From assembly GCF_013778325.1 (NCBI RefSeq), contig NZ_JACEIB010000007.1:62001-126000 (forward strand): a DNA stretch of 64,000 bases, in the 5' to 3' direction. This DNA comes from Sphingomonas chungangi. GTDB taxonomy: Bacteria; Pseudomonadota; Alphaproteobacteria; Sphingomonadales; Sphingomonadaceae. Position 1 is the first letter of the stretch, and each line of letters opens with the position of its first letter. A program made the position numbers and the translations under genes. This document shows, one piece after another, positions 43,255 to 52,177 of the stretch. Under the pieces are notes generated by a model. The model had not been told where the DNA came from. It was given only the letters and a program-made list of their open reading frames with translations, and made no database searches.

Positions 43255-43812
43255 ATGCTCAACAGCTTCACTCGCTTCCGCGCTTCGGGCGCTCTGCTCG
43301 CCACCACCGTCGCCGTCGCGCTCGGCACGGCGCCCGCCTATGCCGCCGGTTCCTCGACCGGCACGATCGGTGTCTCGCTCAACGTCACCGCCGCCTGCGC
43401 GGTGAACGGCGCGACCGCGATCGCCGCCAATCTCGGCCAGGTCGGCTCGATCGCCTTCGCCGACCAGCCCGGCCTGTTCGGCAACACCGACGCCTCGCTG
43501 GTCGCGACCGGCGGCGGCTCGGGCCTCTCGGTGCTCTGCTCGCCCGGCTCGACCCCGACCTTCACCGTCGGCTCGGGCGCCAACGACGCCAGCGGCGTCC
43601 ACTACATGGCGTCGGGCGCCAACAAGCTCGCCTACCACCTCTACAGCGACAGTGGCCGCACCACCGAGATCGGCATCGGCCAGGCGATCAGCCTCGGCAC
43701 CGCCACCTCGACCGCGTTCAACGTGCCGATCTACGGCCGCGTGAGCAGCAACGGCGCTGTCGTCGCCGCCGGTTCCTACACCGACACCGTGCAGGTCACG
43801 CTGGCCTGGTAA
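43255..43812 (+). CDS. spore coat U (SCPU) domain pilin, CsuA/B-like major subunit
   Basis: The 185-residue secreted protein has a signal peptide ending APAYA, then a single SCPU domain with two Cys (AACAVNG, VLCSPG), SGANKLAYHLYSD and the C-terminal YTDTVQVTLAW strand used in donor-strand exchange. These are the subunits of archaic chaperone-usher pili like Csu of Acinetobacter. Being first in the operon, with its own regulated leader, it is probably the major subunit. Confidence 0.9.
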   Translation: MLNSFTRFRASGALLATTVAVALGTAPAYAAGSSTGTIGVSLNVTAACAVNGATAIAANLGQVGSIAFADQPGLFGNTDASLVATGGGSGLSVLCSPGSTPTFTVGSGANDASGVHYMASGANKLAYHLYSDSGRTTEIGIGQAISLGTATSTAFNVPIYGRVSSNGAVVAAGSYTDTVQVTLAW

Positions 43813-43842
43813 TCGGCAGGTAACGGAAGCGGGACAGCGGCC

Positions 43843-44370
43843 ATGCCGGTTGCATATCGCATGGCCGCGCTGGTGCTGGCGGGCGCCGTCGCCGGGGGGT
43901 GTGGCGCCACGTCGGCCACGGCCGAGACCTCGAAAGCCTTTCAGGTCTCGGCCGTCGTCGCCAACGGCTGCTCGGTCACCACCTCGGGTGGCGCCAGCAA
44001 CTGGGGCAGCATCGACCTCGGCACCGTTTCCGGGGTCACCAGCGGCACCGTGCAGGCCAGCCTGCTCTCCAACGGCACCGCCGGCATCCAGATCGACTGT
44101 ACCCCCGGCATGACCGCGAGCGTCTCCGCCGACACCGGCCTCAACCCCACCAGTGGCGGGGTTAGGCAGCTGGTCAGCGGCACGTCCAAGGTCCCGTATC
44201 TGCTCTACGCCAACGGCTCGAACACGGCCTGGACGACCAATGCGATCGCGCTCTCCTTCCCGGTCGGCACCTCGCACCTGTCCATGCCCGTCGTCGCCAA
44301 GGCCACGCTCTCCGGCGCCACCAAGGCGGGCGCCTATGCCGACACGGTCCGCGTCACCCTCAGCTGGTAG
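43843..44370 (+). CDS. SCPU-domain minor pilin
   Basis: The 175-residue protein has a signal peptide (VLAGAVAGGCGATSATA), two Cys in a typical SCPU arrangement (NGCSVT, IDCTPG), LVSGTSKVPYLLYANG and the terminal YADTVRVTLSW strand. It lies 30 bases after the first pilin and before the chaperone, as minor subunits do in Csu-type operons. The signal peptide contains a Cys (GGCG), a lipoprotein-like feature, but the context makes ordinary secretion more likely. Confidence 0.87.
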   Translation: MPVAYRMAALVLAGAVAGGCGATSATAETSKAFQVSAVVANGCSVTTSGGASNWGSIDLGTVSGVTSGTVQASLLSNGTAGIQIDCTPGMTASVSADTGLNPTSGGVRQLVSGTSKVPYLLYANGSNTAWTTNAIALSFPVGTSHLSMPVVAKATLSGATKAGAYADTVRVTLSW

Positions 44371-44405
44371 CGGCCCGCTCCCTCCCAACCACGGAGTAGC
44401 CCCCG

Positions 44406-45116
44406 ATGCTTCGCAAATTCGTTCTCACCGCCCTTCTCGCCGGCGCACCGATCGCGCAGGCGCAGGCCGCCGCCGTCGTGCTGTGGCCGGTCGATCCGAC
44501 CATCGCCGCCGGCCAGACCGCGACCGCGCTCTGGGTCGAGAATCGCGGTGCCCAGCCGGTCACGCTGCAGGTCCGCTCGCTCGGCTGGAGCCAGGCCGGC
44601 AACGAAGATCAGTACGCCCAGCAGGACGAGGTCGTCACCTCGCCGCCGATCGCCAATGTCGCGCCCGGTGAGCGCCAGCTGATCCGCGTCATCCGTCGCG
44701 ATACCGGCACCCAGTCGGCCGAGCACAGCTACCGCCTGCTGATCGACGAGCTGCCGCCGCCCGTGGATCCGACCAAGCCCGGCACGACGAGCGGCCAGCT
44801 TTCGGTGCAGATGCGCTATTCGATCCCGCTCTTCACCTATGACGGCGAGGTCGCGGCGCAGCCTACTCTGGTCGCGCGCACCGTCGTGGCCGAAGGCAGG
44901 CGCTATGCCGAGATCCGCAACGTCAGCCAGCGTCACGCGCGGCTGATCAACCTGCGCATCCAGACCGGCGCGAAGGAGTTCACCGTCACCGCCGGGCTGC
45001 TCGGCTACGTGCTGGCCGGTTCCACGATGCGCTGGCCGCTGCCGGAAGGCGCGCCAAACGGCACCATCGTCGTCAACGCCAACGGCATCGACACCACGCT
45101 GGCGCCGACTGCCTGA
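44406..45116 (+). CDS. PapD-like periplasmic pilus chaperone
   Basis: The 236-residue protein has a signal peptide (ending AQAQAA) and the two Ig-like domains of pilus chaperones: VVLWPVDPTIAAGQTATALWVENRG, then VAPGERQLIRVIRRDTGTQSAEHSYRLLIDELPPP and QMRYSIPLFTY. It would stabilise SCPU subunits and deliver them to the usher encoded next, 9 bases downstream. Confidence 0.92.
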   Translation: MLRKFVLTALLAGAPIAQAQAAAVVLWPVDPTIAAGQTATALWVENRGAQPVTLQVRSLGWSQAGNEDQYAQQDEVVTSPPIANVAPGERQLIRVIRRDTGTQSAEHSYRLLIDELPPPVDPTKPGTTSGQLSVQMRYSIPLFTYDGEVAAQPTLVARTVVAEGRRYAEIRNVSQRHARLINLRIQTGAKEFTVTAGLLGYVLAGSTMRWPLPEGAPNGTIVVNANGIDTTLAPTA

Positions 45117-45125
45117 CGACGGTCC

Positions 45126-47420
45126 ATGTTGCGTCGCTTCCTCTTCCTCCTGCTGGCCCTCGCGGCGGCGGGCACGCGGCCGGCTTGCGCCGCCGCCCTG
45201 CCCGCCTTCGAGGCCGCCACGACGGCCGACCAGCCCCTGTTCGTCGAGCTCGTGCTCAACGGGCAGGCGGGAGGCGACATCGTGCCGATGCGCGTCGCGA
45301 ACGGGCATGAACTCGTCGACGCCGCCGCGCTGCGCAAGGCGGGCCTGACGGTGGCGGGCGACGGGCCGGTCGACGTGAGCCAGATCAAGGGCGTGCAGTC
45401 GACCTACGATGCCGCCGGGCAGACGCTGAACCTCAACGTCTCGCCGGACATGCTGCCGACCAACCATATCTCGGCTTATGCCCGCAAGCAGGTGCAGACC
45501 ATCGCCGATCTCGGCGCGATGCTGAACTACGACGCCTACGTGCAGACCGGCGACGGTGTCACCACCGCCTCGCTGTGGACCGAGCAGCGTGTCTTCGGTC
45601 CGTTTGGCACCATCTCCAACAACGGCACGCTGCGCACCGGCACCGGGCTGAAGACCGGCTATCTGCGCTACGACACCCGCTATCGCTACGTGGACGAAAA
45701 TCACGCGCTCGCCTTCACTGCCGGCGACCTGATCACCCAGTCGCTGCCCTGGACGACCTCGGTGCGGCTCGGCGGCCTCCAGATCGCGCGCGACTATCAG
45801 GTGCGGCCCGATCTCATCACCACCCCGCTGCCGAGCTTCGCCGGCAAGGCCGCCGTCCCCTCGGCGGTCGACCTGTTCGTCGACGGCTACCGCCAGCAGA
45901 GCGCCGACGTGCAGCCCGGCCGCTTCGTGCTCGACAACATGCCGGTGGTGAACGGCGCCGGCGAGGCGACGATCGTTACCACCGACGCGGTCGGCCGCCA
46001 GATCGCGACCACCATCCCCTTCTACGTCTCCTCGACGCTGCTGAAGCCCGGCCTTCTTGATGTCTCGGGCGAGGTCGGCTTCCTGCGCCGGGGCTATGGC
46101 CTGAAGAATTTCGACTACGGCGCGCTGACCGCCAGCGGCACGATCCGGCGCGGCCTCACCCAGACCATCACCGTCGAGGTCCATGGCGAGGTCACAAAAC
46201 GGCTGGCGCTGGGCGGCGCCGGCATCGTCTTCGCGCCCGGCCGCTTCGGCACGCTCAACGTCTCGGCCGCGACCAGCCGCAGCGAGGGCCGCCAGGGCAC
46301 GCAATGGACGGTGGGCTACAGCTACACCGCACGCCGCTTCTCGATCTCGGCCGAGCACGACCAGCGCCGCGCCGGCTATCGCGATCTCGGCTCGTTCGAT
46401 CTCGCCAACTACAGCGGCACCAAGCGCTCCGATCGCGTGATCGCGACCGTGAACATTCCGCATCAGGGCAGCATCGGCGCCGCCTTCATCGACGGCATGA
46501 CGCTCGGCCATGAGCACACACGCATCGCGTCCGTCTCCTATTCGCGCCCGATCGGTCGCTTCGCGAGCCTGTTCGTCAGCGCCGACCACGATTTCGTGCA
46601 GCACAGCACCAGCGCCCAGCTGCGCCTGATCATCCCGTTCGGTCGCAACAGCGTCTCGGGCGGTGTCACCCACGATCGCGGCCGCGGCACGCTGGCGCAG
46701 GTCGATTATGCCCGCTCCGTGCCGACCGACGGCGGCTTCGGTGTCAACGCCACGCTGGCCGGCGACGATCAGGGCCGCATCTATGGCCAGGGCACCGCGA
46801 CATATCGCGCCGAGACCGTGGAGGTGCAGGCCGGCGGCTCGTTCACGCCGGGCCAGCGCTCGGGCTGGGTCGGCGCCACCGGATCGATCGTGCTGATGGA
46901 CAAGAGCGTGTTCGCCGCCAACCAGGTGAACGACGCCTTCGCGATCGTCTCCACTGGCGGCATCGCCAACGTGCCGGTCTCCTACGAGAACCAGCCGCTC
47001 GGCACGACCGACAAGAACGGCCATCTGTTCGTGCCGCAGGTCACCTCCTACCACGTCGGTCGCTTCGCGATCGATACGCTGAACCTGTCTGCCGACCATA
47101 TGGCGGACGCCGTGGAGAAGCACGTCTCGCTGCGGCAGGGCACCGGCGCCATCGTGCATATGCCGGTGCGCTTCGTCCGCAACGCCACCGTCACCCTCGT
47201 CGGCCGCGACGGCAAGGTGCTCGCGGCAGGCGGGCGCGTCGAGCGCGCGGGCAAGCCCGACAGCGAGATCGGCTGGGACGGCATCGCCTTCCTGGAAGAC
47301 ATCGCGACCCAGACCGACCTCGCCGTCACCAACCGCGACGGCAGCGCCTGCCGCGCCCACGTCACTCTTCCGGCGGACGCCAAGGCGCTCGCCCAGATCG
47401 GTCCGGTGCCATGCGTCTGA
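45126..47420 (+). CDS. fimbrial outer membrane usher protein
   Basis: The 764-residue usher has a signal peptide, an N-terminal chaperone-binding domain (FVELVLNGQAGGDIVPMRV), a long beta-barrel with a plug region (VDLFVDGYRQQSADVQPGRFVLDNMPVVNGAGEATIV) and C-terminal domains (IGWDGIAFLED, CRAHVTLPADAK). Its size fits the shorter archaic ushers. It overlaps the next gene by 10 bases. It forms the outer membrane pore through which the pilus is assembled. Confidence 0.94.
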   Translation: MLRRFLFLLLALAAAGTRPACAAALPAFEAATTADQPLFVELVLNGQAGGDIVPMRVANGHELVDAAALRKAGLTVAGDGPVDVSQIKGVQSTYDAAGQTLNLNVSPDMLPTNHISAYARKQVQTIADLGAMLNYDAYVQTGDGVTTASLWTEQRVFGPFGTISNNGTLRTGTGLKTGYLRYDTRYRYVDENHALAFTAGDLITQSLPWTTSVRLGGLQIARDYQVRPDLITTPLPSFAGKAAVPSAVDLFVDGYRQQSADVQPGRFVLDNMPVVNGAGEATIVTTDAVGRQIATTIPFYVSSTLLKPGLLDVSGEVGFLRRGYGLKNFDYGALTASGTIRRGLTQTITVEVHGEVTKRLALGGAGIVFAPGRFGTLNVSAATSRSEGRQGTQWTVGYSYTARRFSISAEHDQRRAGYRDLGSFDLANYSGTKRSDRVIATVNIPHQGSIGAAFIDGMTLGHEHTRIASVSYSRPIGRFASLFVSADHDFVQHSTSAQLRLIIPFGRNSVSGGVTHDRGRGTLAQVDYARSVPTDGGFGVNATLAGDDQGRIYGQGTATYRAETVEVQAGGSFTPGQRSGWVGATGSIVLMDKSVFAANQVNDAFAIVSTGGIANVPVSYENQPLGTTDKNGHLFVPQVTSYHVGRFAIDTLNLSADHMADAVEKHVSLRQGTGAIVHMPVRFVRNATVTLVGRDGKVLAAGGRVERAGKPDSEIGWDGIAFLEDIATQTDLAVTNRDGSACRAHVTLPADAKALAQIGPVPCV

Positions 47421-48364
47421 TCCTCGCTCTCCTGATGATGCTCGGTTTGGCCGGCGCCGCGAACGCGACCTGCACGACTTCCGCGCAGTCGCTCACTTTC
47501 GCGTCCGGCTCGACCTACGACGTGAAGGCGAGCTCGGTCGCCAACATCTCGGGCAAGGCGGGCCTCTCGTGCACGGGATCCGTTCTCAACATCCTCGGGG
47601 CGAGCTACGCCAAGGCGACGATGACCAGCCTCAATGGCTTCGTGCTCAAGAGCTCGACCGGCGGCAGCATCCCCTTCCAGGTCGCCGCCGATTCGGGCTT
47701 CACCGTGCCCTTCACCCAGGGCGGCACGGTCAACTACATGAGCGCGACCCTGCTCTCGCTGCTCAACATTCTGAACCCGAACAGCTTCGCGCCGCCGCTC
47801 TACGCCAAGCTGACCGGCGCGCCGAACATTCCGGCGGGCACCTACACCGATACGCTGACGATCCAGTGGAGCTACCAGGTCTGCAACGGGGTCGATGCGC
47901 TTGGCGTCGCCTGCATCGGCTACGAAACCGGTACGGGCACTTCGAACGTCACCGTCACCTTGGTCGTCAGCGCCGACTGCCGGATCAGTGCCCCCAACGT
48001 CAGCTTCGGCACCGCTCCGCTGGCCAGCCAGTTCCAGGCGGTGAGCCAGGCGGTGCTGGTCGATTGCTCTCAGGGCAGCGCCTACAAGGTCAGCTTCTCG
48101 AGCGGCGGCAACGGCTCCTCGCGCCCGTGGCGCACGATGAGCGACGGCGCCGGCCACACGCTGCAATACAATATCTACCGCACCGACGGCACGACCATCT
48201 GGGACGAGACCAACCCGTTGCAGAGCACCGCCAACGGCGGCGTCGGCTCCGGATCGACGACGCCCAACCAGATGCAATCCTACGTCGCCAAGGTGAACGC
48301 CGCGCAGACCACGCCGCCGGCTGGCACCTATACCGACACCGTGAACGTGATCATTTCCTTTTAG
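47411..48364 (+). CDS. two-domain SCPU protein, likely tip adhesin (CsuE-like)
   Basis: The 317-residue protein has a short signal peptide (ending AANA) and two SCPU-like domains: residues about 18-160 (TCTTSAQSLTF through YTDTLTIQW) and 175-317 (ADCRISAPNVSFG through YTDTVNVIISF). Two-domain SCPU subunits at the end of Csu operons are tip adhesins carrying hydrophobic binding loops. It is translationally overlapped with the usher. A short gap separates it from the DUF2141 gene. Confidence 0.87.
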   Translation: MRLILALLMMLGLAGAANATCTTSAQSLTFASGSTYDVKASSVANISGKAGLSCTGSVLNILGASYAKATMTSLNGFVLKSSTGGSIPFQVAADSGFTVPFTQGGTVNYMSATLLSLLNILNPNSFAPPLYAKLTGAPNIPAGTYTDTLTIQWSYQVCNGVDALGVACIGYETGTGTSNVTVTLVVSADCRISAPNVSFGTAPLASQFQAVSQAVLVDCSQGSAYKVSFSSGGNGSSRPWRTMSDGAGHTLQYNIYRTDGTTIWDETNPLQSTANGGVGSGSTTPNQMQSYVAKVNAAQTTPPAGTYTDTVNVIISF

Positions 48365-48415
48365 TTCGGACAGGTTCGGGTTCATCCTCTCGACATCCAT
48401 CGCCGATTATGGTGG

Positions 48416-48850
48416 GTGACGATGATGACGACCCGCTTCGCGCTGCTCGCCGCTTTGATGCTCGCCGTTCCGGCCACCGCCGCGGCGCCGATCGAGGTAG
48501 CCGTCACCAACGTCCAGCAGGCCAAGGGCCGCATCCACGTCGACATCTGCACCGAGAAGCTCTTCATGGGCAGCGACTGCGTCTATTCGGCGGAGGCTCC
48601 GGCGGTGCTGGGCACGACGATCGTGACGGTGCCCAACGTGCCGCCCGGCCGCTACGCCGCGCAGGTGTTCCACGACGTCAATTCCAGCGGCAAGCTGGAG
48701 CGCGGGCTGTTCGGCATCCCCAAGGAGCCGATCGGCGTCTCGCGCGACGCGCCGATCCACTTCGGGCCGCCGAAATGGCAGGATGCCTTTTTCGATCATG
48801 GCGCCGAGACGCAAAGGATCACGTTGAGCCTGCGCTCCAAATTCTTCTAA
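48416..48850 (+). CDS. DUF2141-family small exported protein
   Basis: The protein of about 144 residues has a signal peptide (LLAALMLAVPATAAA) and the DUF2141 pattern: IEVAVTNVQQAKGRIHVDICTEKLF, VPPGRYAAQVFHDVNSSGKLERGLFGIPKEPIGVSRDA and FGPPKWQDAFF. The family function is unknown. The frame begins at a GTG at 48416; an ATG at 48422 with GGTGGG upstream is perhaps the true start. It precedes hpnN by 13 bases, so the two are likely co-transcribed, possibly linked to hopanoid or outer membrane traffic. Confidence 0.85.
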   Translation: MTMMTTRFALLAALMLAVPATAAAPIEVAVTNVQQAKGRIHVDICTEKLFMGSDCVYSAEAPAVLGTTIVTVPNVPPGRYAAQVFHDVNSSGKLERGLFGIPKEPIGVSRDAPIHFGPPKWQDAFFDHGAETQRITLSLRSKFF

Positions 48851-48863
48851 AGCGCCGCTCGTC

Positions 48864-51458
48864 ATGACCCATCCGCTCGCCCGCCTCGTCGCGTTCGCAT
48901 GCCGTCGCCCGTGGGCGGTGCTGGGCATCGCCCTGCTGCTGACGGTCGCGGCGGGCATCTTCGTAAGCCAGCGCTTCGCGATGACCACCGATGCGACGCA
49001 GCTGATCTCGCCCAAGGTCGACTGGCGGCTGAACGAGCGCAGGATGGACGCCGCCTTCCCGCAGAATGGCGACACCCTGCTGGTGGTGGTGGACGGCGCG
49101 ACGCCCGAGATCGCGGAGGCCTTCACCGCCGCGCTGTTCCAGAGGATGGCGGCGGACAAGGCGCATTTCCGTCGCGTCACCCGCCCCGACGGCGGCGACT
49201 ATTTCGCGCGCGAGGGCCTGCTGTTCGGCAGCATGGACGACGTGAACGCGGCCACCCGGCAGATGACGGCAGCCCAGCCCCTTTTGGGGCCGCTGGCGGG
49301 CGATCCGTCGCTGCGCGGCATCGCGGGGGCTCTCGACACGATGCTGACCGGCGTGCAGCGCGGGCAGGCGGAATTGGCCGACATCGACAAGCCGGTCGCT
49401 TCGCTGGCCGACGCGCTCGATGCGCAGTCGAAAGGCAAGCCGGCCTTCTTCTCGTGGCAGGCTCTGCTGGCGGGCGACGGCAAGGGTGCGCTCTCCGCAC
49501 CCAAACGCCGCCTGATCCTCGCCACCCCGGTGCTGGATTATGGCAGCCTGATGCCCGGAGAGCCTGCCTCCGACGCGGTGCGTGGCTATGTGAAGGCCCT
49601 CAACCTCGATGCTGCGCACGGTGCGCGCGTCCGCTTGACCGGATCGGTGCCGCTCTCCGACGAGGAATTCGCCAGCCTCGAGGATCATGCCTGGCTGGTG
49701 GGCGCATCGATGATCCTGTTCATGGTGGTGACGTTGCGCCTCGCCGTCCGCTCCTGGCGGATCGTCGGCGCGATCCTCGGCACCACGATCGCGGGCCTGG
49801 TCGTCACCGCCGCGATCGGGCTGGCGGCGGTGGGGCGCTTCAACCTGATCTCGGTCGCCTTCATCCCGCTGTTCGTCGGGTTGGGCGTCGATTTCGGTAT
49901 CCAGCTCGGCGTCCGCTTCCAGGCCGAGCGGCTGGACCATGCGAACCGCGCGCAGGCGATGACGGCAGCGGCGGTCGCGCTCGCCGGGCCGCTGTTGCTG
50001 GCGGCGGGCGCGGTGTGCCTCGGCTTCTTCGCCTTCCTGCCGACCGACTATGTGGGCATCGCCGAACTCGGCGTGATCGCCGGTATCGGCATGGTGATCG
50101 CGCTGATCTTCGCGGTGACGCTGCTGCCCGCGTTGCTGATGCTGCTCCGGCCTGGCGCGCCGCAGGCCGAGCTCGGCAATCCGAAGCTGGCCTGGCTCGA
50201 CGACCTGCTGCTTCGGAAACGCAAGCTGGTGCTGGCGCTGTTCGGCCTGTCGATGCTGCTCAGCATCGCGAGCCTGTTCTGGGTGCGATTCGATTTCAAC
50301 CCGTTCCACCTGCGCAACCCGAATTTCGAGGCGCTGGCGACGCTCAATGAGCTGATGGCTGACCCTGATCGCGATCCCAACACGATCGATATCCTGATGC
50401 CGAACCTGCCGGCCGCGCAGGCGCTCGCAGCGAAGCTCTCCAGGCTGCCCGAGGTTGGCCACGCCATTACCGCCGCGAGCTTCGTGCCGGCCGATCAGGC
50501 GCCCAAGCTCGCGGCGATCGGCAATGCGCAGGCGCTGCTCGATTTCTCGCTCAACCCGTTCGCCCCCGCCTTGCCGGCCAGCGATGCCGATACGATCGCG
50601 GCGCTCCGCCACACCGCGCAGGGACTACGGCAGACCGCGAGCGGCCGGGACAAGCCGAGCGCCGATGCCCGCAGGCTCGCCGACGCCTTCGACCACCTTG
50701 CCGGCGCGGCCCCCGACGCACGGGCGAGGGCGACGACGCTGCTCGTGGCGCCCCTGAATGGGATGCTCGACCAGATGCGCAACGCGCTCGCCGCGCAGCC
50801 GGTCACGGTTGTGACCTTGCCCGAGGCGGTGAAGCAGGACTGGATCGCGAAGGATGGGCAGGCTCGTATCCAGCTCACCGCCGCACCAGCCTTTCGTGGC
50901 AGCGACAAGGGGCTGGCCAGGTTCGTCGCCGCCGTCCGCAAGATCGCACCCGATGCCACCGGCACCGCCGTCTCCACCCAGGCTGCCGCGCGCACCGTCG
51001 CCAAGGCTTTCGTGCAGGCGGGCGCATTGGCGCTGGTGGTGGTGAGTTTGCTGCTGCTCGCCGTGTTGCGCAGCGCCCGCGAGGTGGCGTTCACGCTGGC
51101 GCCGGTGGTGCTGTCGGGCTTCCTGACGCTGGGGACGTGCGTGCTGATCGGTCAGCCGATCAATTTCGCCAACATCATCGCCTTTCCGCTGCTGTTCGGA
51201 GTCGGCGTCGCCTTCCACATCTATTTCGTGATGGCGTGGCGGGCCGGTGCGACCGAACTTTTGCAATCGCCGCTCGCCCGCGCGGTGTTCTTCTCGGCGC
51301 TGGCGACGGGCAGCGCCTTCGGATCGCTCTGGCTCTCGCGCCATCCCGGTACGGCGAGCATGGGCAAGATTCTGATGCTGTCGCTGGCGTGGACGCTGGT
51401 GTGCGCGCTGATCTTCGAGCCGGCGCTCCTCGGGCCGCAGAAACGGAAAGGCCGCTGA
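48864..51458 (+). CDS. hpnN: HpnN, RND/MMPL-family hopanoid transporter
   Basis: The 864-residue membrane protein has two sets of transmembrane helices each following a periplasmic domain. Its start (RRPWAVLGIALLLTVAAGIFVSQRFAMTTDATQLISPKVDWR) and VGLGVDFGIQLGVRFQAER are typical of HpnN, as are the second MMPL-like block (FPLLFGVGVAFHIYFVMAWR) and SLWLSRHPGTASMG. HpnN moves hopanoids to the outer membrane in Rhodopseudomonas. Here it lies 22 kb from hpnM, behind DUF2141, an unusual split. Confidence 0.9.
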   Translation: MTHPLARLVAFACRRPWAVLGIALLLTVAAGIFVSQRFAMTTDATQLISPKVDWRLNERRMDAAFPQNGDTLLVVVDGATPEIAEAFTAALFQRMAADKAHFRRVTRPDGGDYFAREGLLFGSMDDVNAATRQMTAAQPLLGPLAGDPSLRGIAGALDTMLTGVQRGQAELADIDKPVASLADALDAQSKGKPAFFSWQALLAGDGKGALSAPKRRLILATPVLDYGSLMPGEPASDAVRGYVKALNLDAAHGARVRLTGSVPLSDEEFASLEDHAWLVGASMILFMVVTLRLAVRSWRIVGAILGTTIAGLVVTAAIGLAAVGRFNLISVAFIPLFVGLGVDFGIQLGVRFQAERLDHANRAQAMTAAAVALAGPLLLAAGAVCLGFFAFLPTDYVGIAELGVIAGIGMVIALIFAVTLLPALLMLLRPGAPQAELGNPKLAWLDDLLLRKRKLVLALFGLSMLLSIASLFWVRFDFNPFHLRNPNFEALATLNELMADPDRDPNTIDILMPNLPAAQALAAKLSRLPEVGHAITAASFVPADQAPKLAAIGNAQALLDFSLNPFAPALPASDADTIAALRHTAQGLRQTASGRDKPSADARRLADAFDHLAGAAPDARARATTLLVAPLNGMLDQMRNALAAQPVTVVTLPEAVKQDWIAKDGQARIQLTAAPAFRGSDKGLARFVAAVRKIAPDATGTAVSTQAAARTVAKAFVQAGALALVVVSLLLLAVLRSAREVAFTLAPVVLSGFLTLGTCVLIGQPINFANIIAFPLLFGVGVAFHIYFVMAWRAGATELLQSPLARAVFFSALATGSAFGSLWLSRHPGTASMGKILMLSLAWTLVCALIFEPALLGPQKRKGR

Positions 51459-51728
51459 TTATTGCGGCGGCTGGCCCGTCGGTGGGTTCGGCCCACTGCT
51501 GGGCGTCTTGCCTTCCAGCCCCTTCTCGCGATCCTTGCCTTCCTCGCGATAGGCGTCGGCCTGATCGTGATAGATGTCCTTCGCGGTCCTGGTCGGCTGC
51601 TGCTCGGCCTGCGCATCGATCTGGTCGGCCTTGTTGTCATAGGCCTGGCGTACGGCGTCGCCCTGCGTCTTCTCGTGGCATCCCGACAGCAGGGGCAAGG
51701 CAAGCAGGCTCAGGACCAGCAGACGCAT
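51459..51728 (-). CDS. small lipoprotein
   Basis: The 89-residue product starts at ATG 51728 (GGGAGGAA upstream) with MRLLVLSLLALPLLSGCHEK, a clear lipobox (LLSGC). The rest is highly charged and probably helical (AYDNKADQIDAQAEQQPTRTAKDIYHDQADAYREEGKDREKG), ending in a proline-rich tail. No family is recognised. It is convergent with hpnN, whose stop abuts its own. Confidence 0.78.
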   Translation of the reverse strand: MRLLVLSLLALPLLSGCHEKTQGDAVRQAYDNKADQIDAQAEQQPTRTAKDIYHDQADAYREEGKDREKGLEGKTPSSGPNPPTGQPPQ

Positions 51729-51788
51729 CGTGATTCCTCCCAATCGCCGCTCAAGCGAGCGGGACGGCCAGGTGGTTCCGATAGTCGA

Positions 51789-51823
51789 GAAAAGTGGGGA
51801 GCTTCTGTTGCTCGGTGCTCCCC
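51789..51823 (-). terminator. terminator of the tmRNA gene
   Basis: Read leftward, GGGGAGC and GCTCCCC form a 7-bp GC-rich stem with a long loop, followed by ACTTTTC. It ends the ssrA transcript. Confidence 0.75.
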
Positions 51824-51840
51824 GTACCGCCGGTATCCGA

Positions 51841-52140
51841 TTCTGTTGCCCGGTTCGGCCCGAACCGCGCTCTGGTTGAAGTAACTTATCCGTTAGGACT
51901 CGTTACGCGGCCAGGGCGAGCGCCTCGTTGTCGTTGGCACTTGTGGTTTTGATCGGTTTTACGGCTCAATCAGGCCGGGCAAAAATAGCAAGCTCGTACA
52001 CACGTCGATCCTAGTTCGGCCCCATCAGAAGCCCGGCTGTTGGAAGGCCGGGTTGTGGTGGAGCCGCCGGGTACCGCCCCCGGGTCCGCTGCGCCTCACT
52101 CGATATCATTTATCACCATAGCCGGCCCCGAAAGGACGGC
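51841..52140 (-). ncRNA. ssrA: circularly permuted two-piece transfer-messenger RNA
   Basis: The leftward gene encodes the acceptor piece first and the coding piece second. The acceptor half ends CGGCTCC-ACCA, with CCA at 52058-52056. After an intervening segment of about 32 bases the coding half begins GGGGCCG at 52023, followed by GGATCGACG, typical of tmRNA. The two ends pair as a 7-bp acceptor stem with one G-U. The tag frame at 51938-51903 reads ANDNEALALAA-stop, an alphaproteobacterial tag. A promoter and terminator flank it. The outer ends are approximate. tmRNA with SmpB rescues stalled ribosomes. Protein frames drawn across it are shadows. Confidence 0.92.
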
Positions 52141-52146
52141 AGGAAC

Positions 52147-52175
52147 GATATAGGGGGAGAGGCTTAAGCAGGCAA
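52147..52175 (-). promoter_or_regulatory. ssrA promoter
   Basis: Read leftward, TTGCCT (52175-52170) and TATATC (52152-52147) are exactly 17 bases apart, giving a start near 52140. The -35 box lies just 3 bases beyond the tdk stop region. Confidence 0.7.
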
Positions 52176-52177
52176 CC

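Noticed and set aside
44334-47360. Thousand-codon minus-strand frame opposite the chaperone and usher
   Set aside because: Repetitive Gly/Ala/Arg/Asp composition, no motifs, and the sense genes are well supported.
51462-52025. Plus-strand protein frames across 51.5-52.0 kb
   Set aside because: They overlap the lipoprotein gene and the tmRNA, which has matching acceptor ends, tag, promoter and terminator.
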